From: Rhabditophanes sp. KR3021
Taxonomy: Eukaryota > Nematoda > Chromadorea > Rhabditida > Alloionematidae
Assembly: GCA_963281155.1 (NCBI GenBank)
Contig: CAUJLY010000003.1
Coordinates: 2,046,001 to 2,110,000, forward strand
DNA: 64,000 nucleotides
Direction: 5' to 3'
The notes below the pieces were generated by a model. The model did no database searches. It had not been told where the DNA came from and saw only the letters and a program-made list of their open reading frames with translations. Each line of letters opens with the position of its first letter. Position 1 is the first letter of the stretch. A program made the position numbers and the translations under genes. Positions 59,219-64,000 of this stretch are shown in pieces.

Positions 59219-59463
59219 TTTGTTTGCTCAAATCATTGCTGCTTTTTACCTTTCATTTTGGGTTTTATCTTGGTAATATTTACAGGTCAATAGTATCTCT
59301 AATAAGACATTTTTGTAATAATTGGTTTAAATAAATTATTTGAATATTTTAGCAGTAAAACTTTTCGATTTAATAAAATATTTTTACACCTTCTTTATTT
59401 GTTAATAGAAATATGTATTTAATTGAGGCTAAAATTAGTCATCACAATGTATTTCTAAATCTA

Positions 59464-61843
59464 TCAAATCCATTTAGGTTTTGGATTTTTCATAGCCTCG
59501 TCTTTAGCTTTCTTGGCTAAAATAGAGGCACGTGTCATTCTTGGCTGAGGAACTGCTTTGGGTGCAGCAATTGATGGCTTGATCAAAGAAGGTTTTCCAG
59601 TTTGAATTAATTGTGGTCTGCTGGCTGTTGATGGTGAAATTAATTTAGATGTAGCCTTGGTTATGAATGTTTCCGTTTTGGATGGTGTTGGAAGGCTACT
59701 TTTTGATATTAAGGATTGTTTAGCCGCTGCTGGATTTGACATTCTTGGGGCTAGAGAACTTCTGGATAATGGTTTAGCTAATAAAGGTGTTTTATTTAGG
59801 TTTGATTGTATGGGTGGCGTAATTTTAATTGTCTGAATCCTTGACGTACTAATACATTTCTTTTCTGGTACTTCAACTTTCTTCTGGTTGACTTTTGCAC
59901 CTGTTTTATTATCAAGTTTATTGTCACATTTATTGACAATTCCATTGGTGCTTTTGTTGTCGCTTTCGAAACCTTCGTCAGTTGATTTAGAAGACAGTTC
60001 ATTTGTATCATTTGAATTAGTCGATTCATTTGAAATGGTTGAAATACTTGAACAAATGGAAGCTTCACTTCTAGAAGGTGAAACTTGTTCCTGATAAACA
60101 AAGCTTTTGCTAGTCACTTTGTTTTCCTCATCTAATGATTCATTCAAAAAATCCTCCAGATTGCTTGCAAAACTCAATTTGCTCATCTTCGAAACCGCAA
60201 TATTTGATTTCCTTTTTTTGAACACTTTGTTCAGCTCACAATTGTCTATATTGTTATTGATATTAGATCTAGTCACTTCAGCTAGTGCATTATACTTTGT
60301 CTCTTTGATTTCAAGATTAAGTGGAACCACTTCAGCTAATAATCTAACCGATTGTTTCCGGTCTGCTACTTCTTTTACACCAATATTTTTATTGTTTTCC
60401 TTTTGTGAGATACGGAAAAGTTTCAGAAAATTAAATACTATTTTGAAGGCAGCTTCTAATTGAAAGTCACGGGCAGTTTCTTGAAAATAATCACATAAAT
60501 TCGCCTTCATCCTTCCGACTTCTTCTAATTTAGAGGAGATTTTGTAAAGAATTGTGGAAGAATGACAAATTAGTTCATTAGTTGTTTCATATCCAACTAT
60601 TCCAAGTAGTGTTGTCTTGTTCTTTTCCGTTTCCTTGAAATCAGCTTCAAGAATTTCAAGTCTAGATAATGATGCCGCTTCTAAATGATTGAATTCATCC
60701 ATGATATCATTCTCAATAAACGGTCTAGTAACTTCTTCCAAAACTTGTATAAATGTCTTATCAGCTTTAGTCGTTTTAAAAAAACCAAACTGCTCAATAC
60801 TTTTTAGCTTAATTCCAGAAGCATTTCCATTTCGCTGCCCCCTATTTAAGTAGTTTCCAATCTCCAGAGCCGTATTAAAGATGGTCTTCAAGTTAGTAGA
60901 TCTGAGTATTTCTTTGGATCCGTTGATAACGGTATCCAGTTGAACACAAAATTCAGCATCAATATTTTTGATATCTTCATGGAAAATCATCTCTAATATC
61001 TTTTCCTTATACCACTCAATTGATATCAGGTTTTTGAGGAAACATTCTGCTTTTGAAAGAGAAGCCAGACCACCAGTAAATTCTGTCAATTCCTTGACTT
61101 CACTTTCATCAGGAAGATAAGATTGAATTATTTTGAGTCTTTCCAGACCAATGAAGTCACTTTTTTTGTTGTTAATATTATCAAGTAGTTTTGTTGCGTT
61201 GAATTGCTTCAAGAAGATGTCTACATTCATAATTTTTTTGTCATTTAATAGTCTTATTTTGTTGCAAAGGGAAATACGCGGACTTTTTGTAGTTTCCGAG
61301 TCCAATCTGTTCAGCACATTCAGTTCTTTCTTTTCAACCTTAAAATACTCCTCAATTTTTGTAAAATCTATTGTCTCTACAAGAGAATCACGCTCTTTGT
61401 TTTTCGAATTCCAAATAGTATCACCTTTTTGGGGAGTCTTTTCGTCTATCTTCGTCCACATTATATGCTTTAAGTTTGTATCAATGACTTTTTTGGCTAC
61501 TGGTGTTGCTTCTACACTTTTCTTTCTGAAATGTAACGGTGGAGGAGGTGGTGGAATATTATTGAGCTTTGGAGGTGCCGCGTTTGCTTTCATCAAATTT
61601 AATGGTAGTGGCGGAGGACTTGGAATCTTCGGAATAGTTGGAATCGCTTCACATGCATTTTCTAAATAAAATATAATCAACTAGAGGAAAGTAATAATTA
61701 AATTTACTTGAAGTTACACTGGAAATATCAGACATTTCCTCCAAACTGTTTAAAAGCTTTTTATACGCTTCGGCATAAACTTCATCACTCAATTCATGAA
61801 ACTTTTCAGACAATCTGGACAATAGAAGATCCTTCTCCGACAT
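59464..61843 (-). CDS. Formin of the FHDC1/INFT type
   Basis: Two exons (61708-61843 and 59464-61661) give about 777 residues. A short N-terminus of 46 residues precedes a brief FH1 with two proline runs (PSPPPLPLNLM, NIPPPPPPLHFRKK). An FH2 domain (about 100-490) follows: LKHIMWTKIDE, NVDIFLKQFNATKLLDNI, YLPDESEVKELTEFTGGLA, IFNTALEIGNYLNRGQRNGN and GIKLKSIEQF. The C-terminal 280 residues are Ser/Pro/Lys-rich. There is no GBD/DID regulatory half, as in FHDC1 and the nematode INFT proteins. FH2 domains nucleate and track actin filament barbed ends. The ATG lies four bases after a TATATTTTAG acceptor. The gene converges on the second Tra2-like gene; poly(A) signals lie at 59330 (+) and 59394-59399 (-). 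Confidence 0.9.
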
Positions 61844-64000
61844 AAAGCTAAAATATAAAATAAAATATGAAAAAGAATCTAAACGCCAATTATAAATAAA
61901 CAGTTCGTGCATGAAAGAAGGTTCTTAACAATAGGTCTAATTAACAATGCAAATAGTAGTAGAGACAATTGTAATTCGAACGTATCAATTGTAGCAACTT
62001 AGGTGACTCTCTAGTGACAGGTCAAATAAACTTGAAAAGTGAGAAGTATACCACATTTTTATGCTAATATAAATTAATCCAAAACTAGATAACTACTAAA
62101 TGATCATTATCTTCAATTTATGCAAACACACATCAATTTATAAAAGGGATCTATTATTTATCATTTTAAATAAAGGATCTATTATTTATCAATTAAAATA
62201 TTTGCTGAGGGTGGAACAGATTAAAAAATACATTTTCACACAAATACTAAAAAGAGAGATAGGTTTTTGCCTATTAACTGATATAATAAATAATACATTA
62301 AATAACATATTCAATAATATGATAAAGAAGATCTTTATTTTGTCAATAACTTTATGTACTCATTTTTTGAGAGTTCCCGCTGCTGACCACAAGTTTCACT
62401 AGCACTTTATGAATAATGGCATATTGCTACGATTATACATCCTCGCAATCACTAAAGTACTTTCTCTTTCATTTACGATGTGTGCATATAATTCAAATGA
62501 TAATAAAAATAATCTTATCATCGGGAACCTCCAAAACCCATTAGGTGATGCTTTTCCCTCCCTTTCAATGTGATAAATACAAATACTGAAATCATGTTAA
62601 GGTGATCGTCTTATAGTGGGTAGGAAAGAGATATGTGCACAGGTCTTCAATAAAATATACATTGTACTTACAAATATATTACAAATGTTATGACACATCC
62701 ACCTTCTATCAATTTATTATTATATAATGGTATATGTATATAAAAAGGCAAGCGATATCGTTATGAGAACACATTTACTCATGACCGGGGTGATTAATTT
62801 TCCCCTTTTACAATATGCCATCACAATCTTTCGAAGAACAAAATAAGGCGACGTGATATCAGTTAAGGGGTTCAAGGATATGTAGGAATAATGTGATAAC
62901 AATTTGAATAATTAAAAAGCCTGGAAATAAATACAATTCATAAATTGAACATTAAATTTGTTGTTATGGAAAGAGTTTTACAACCTAAAAGTAAGTTAAA
63001 ACCTTAAGAATCCACGTATTATTGTATGCATAATCTTGATGGTTATCCAAAGATCCATCAAATAAAAGTTGTAGCGCCAAAACATATTAGTTAACACTTC
63101 TTACTTTTGCCAACAAAACGACCTATTTTAAACGGTGGTACCTAATGTTTCTAGGCGGTAAAATTTGCAATTTATACACCAATATGTTTGGAGTGATTTT
63201 TAGTAGAGATAAGCTTACAAATGAACCTTTATTTATTATTATGTATGAACAGGCTGGTGAGCTGTTCGAAAAGTTTGCTTTAGCATTCAAATGGTATAAG
63301 GCTATTGCATAATAAAATTGATAATAATAATGATTAATCACAAATAATCAAAAATAATACGAATTCTTGACAAGCCTTCCTTGTCTCTATTTATTTAGCA
63401 TGCAAGAAAAGGATATTGCAACATGCATCAAGGATATTTCAATACGTATAAAGATATTTGAACATGTATACAGGATATTTGAACATGTATAAAGGATATT
63501 TCAATACGTATAAGGGTATTTCAATACGTATAAAGATATTTCAATACGCATAAAGATATTTGAACATGTATAAAGTATATTTCAATAAGCATAAACGATA
63601 TTTAAATGGAAACCAATATATATTTACAATCTCTTTGTGTGATGATTTGAAATAACAAACTTCTGTAAGAATAATGAATTTTGAATTGGCAAAAACTTTA
63701 TGATGGTAGTTTTTATAAACAAAGTAATAAAGCTTATTATTATTAGAATAAATGGAAGATGACTGCGAAAACTTCTCAAAAAAAGGAAGAAGAAGTCGCA
63801 TATAATAAATTATATAACTCTCTTAGTCATATCTTATGCCAAATGGACAAACAACGAAAAAATTATATGGTTATTTTAAAACAATCAAATGTTAACTAAA
63901 ATTTGTAAAGATGTATTTATTACGAATGTGCGTTTGGCAAAACAAATTTATTTTTTTTGGTTCTTTCTAAAGTTAAAACAAAGAATAAATTGGCAAAAAT
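61844..64000. other. Non-coding right end of the window
   Basis: No supported gene in 2.1 kb; open stretches such as 62100-62402 are AT-rich chance frames. It contains the 20-bp tandem repeat at 63402-63603. Confidence 0.6.
63402..63603. repeat. Tandem repeat of about ten 20-21 bp units of two kinds
   Basis: Units such as TCAATACGTATAAAGATATT and TGAACATGTATAAAGATATT alternate irregularly. Both share ATAAAGATATT and differ at the core: ATACGTAT (palindromic) or ACATGT (palindromic). Units are 20 or 21 bp, about two helical turns. Confidence 0.88.

Noticed and set aside
61133..61669. 178-codon plus-strand frame rich in Phe/Ser/Leu
   Set aside because: Mirror of the formin FH1/FH2 coding strand; no independent support.
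62100..62402. 100-codon plus-strand frame
   Set aside because: Ile/Lys/Asn-rich translation of AT-rich DNA, no family or splice context.

Overview
The window looks like nuclear DNA of a nematode. It is AT-rich. Genes are split by many very short introns (about 37-60 bp) with ordinary GT-AG borders. Several start codons sit 0-9 bases after a pyrimidine-rich AG, as expected for spliced-leader trans-splicing. The gene set includes a cuticle collagen with the nematode-type N-terminal domain, a patched-related (PTR) protein, a DUOXA maturation factor and a TWK-type K2P channel. I cannot place the species. No bacterial, organellar or tRNA genes were seen.

Layout. 0-12 kb: an ATF2/ATF7-like bZIP gene (+), a TAX1BP3/TIP-1 PDZ gene (-), a decayed coding stretch, then SAP18 (-) and the F-box/SPRY gene fsn-1/FBXO45 (+), which are divergent. 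12.7-21.5 kb: a 15-exon Mesh/SUSD2-type adhesion receptor (+) with antisense coding-like remnants in four introns. 24.3-25.9 kb: DUOXA (+). 27.9-32.7 kb: PTR protein (+). 33.6-37.5 kb: a Tra2-like RRM gene (-), a possible small gene (-), an unrecognised basic protein (+) and a secreted S1 serine protease (-). 39.5-41.3 kb: K2P potassium channel (+). 42.5-52.0 kb: an NKCC-type cation-chloride cotransporter (+), whose introns 5 and 6 hold two decayed copies of an unidentified antisense element. 52.2-54.3 kb: decayed coding. 54.7-57.2 kb: SDHC/mev-1 (-) and a cuticle collagen (-). 58.5-61.8 kb: a second Tra2-like SR protein (+) and an FHDC1/INFT-type formin (-). The rest is gene-poor AT-rich DNA with several short tandem repeats.

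The genes are mostly unrelated housekeeping, epithelial and neuronal functions rather than one pathway. DUOXA and the collagen could both serve cuticle formation: DUOX-made peroxide cross-links collagen in nematodes. The most interesting unexplained material is the antisense, intron-bearing coding debris inside the mesh and NKCC introns. It is unrecognised, and at least one family is present in two copies. Exon borders were read by eye and may be off by a base or two.
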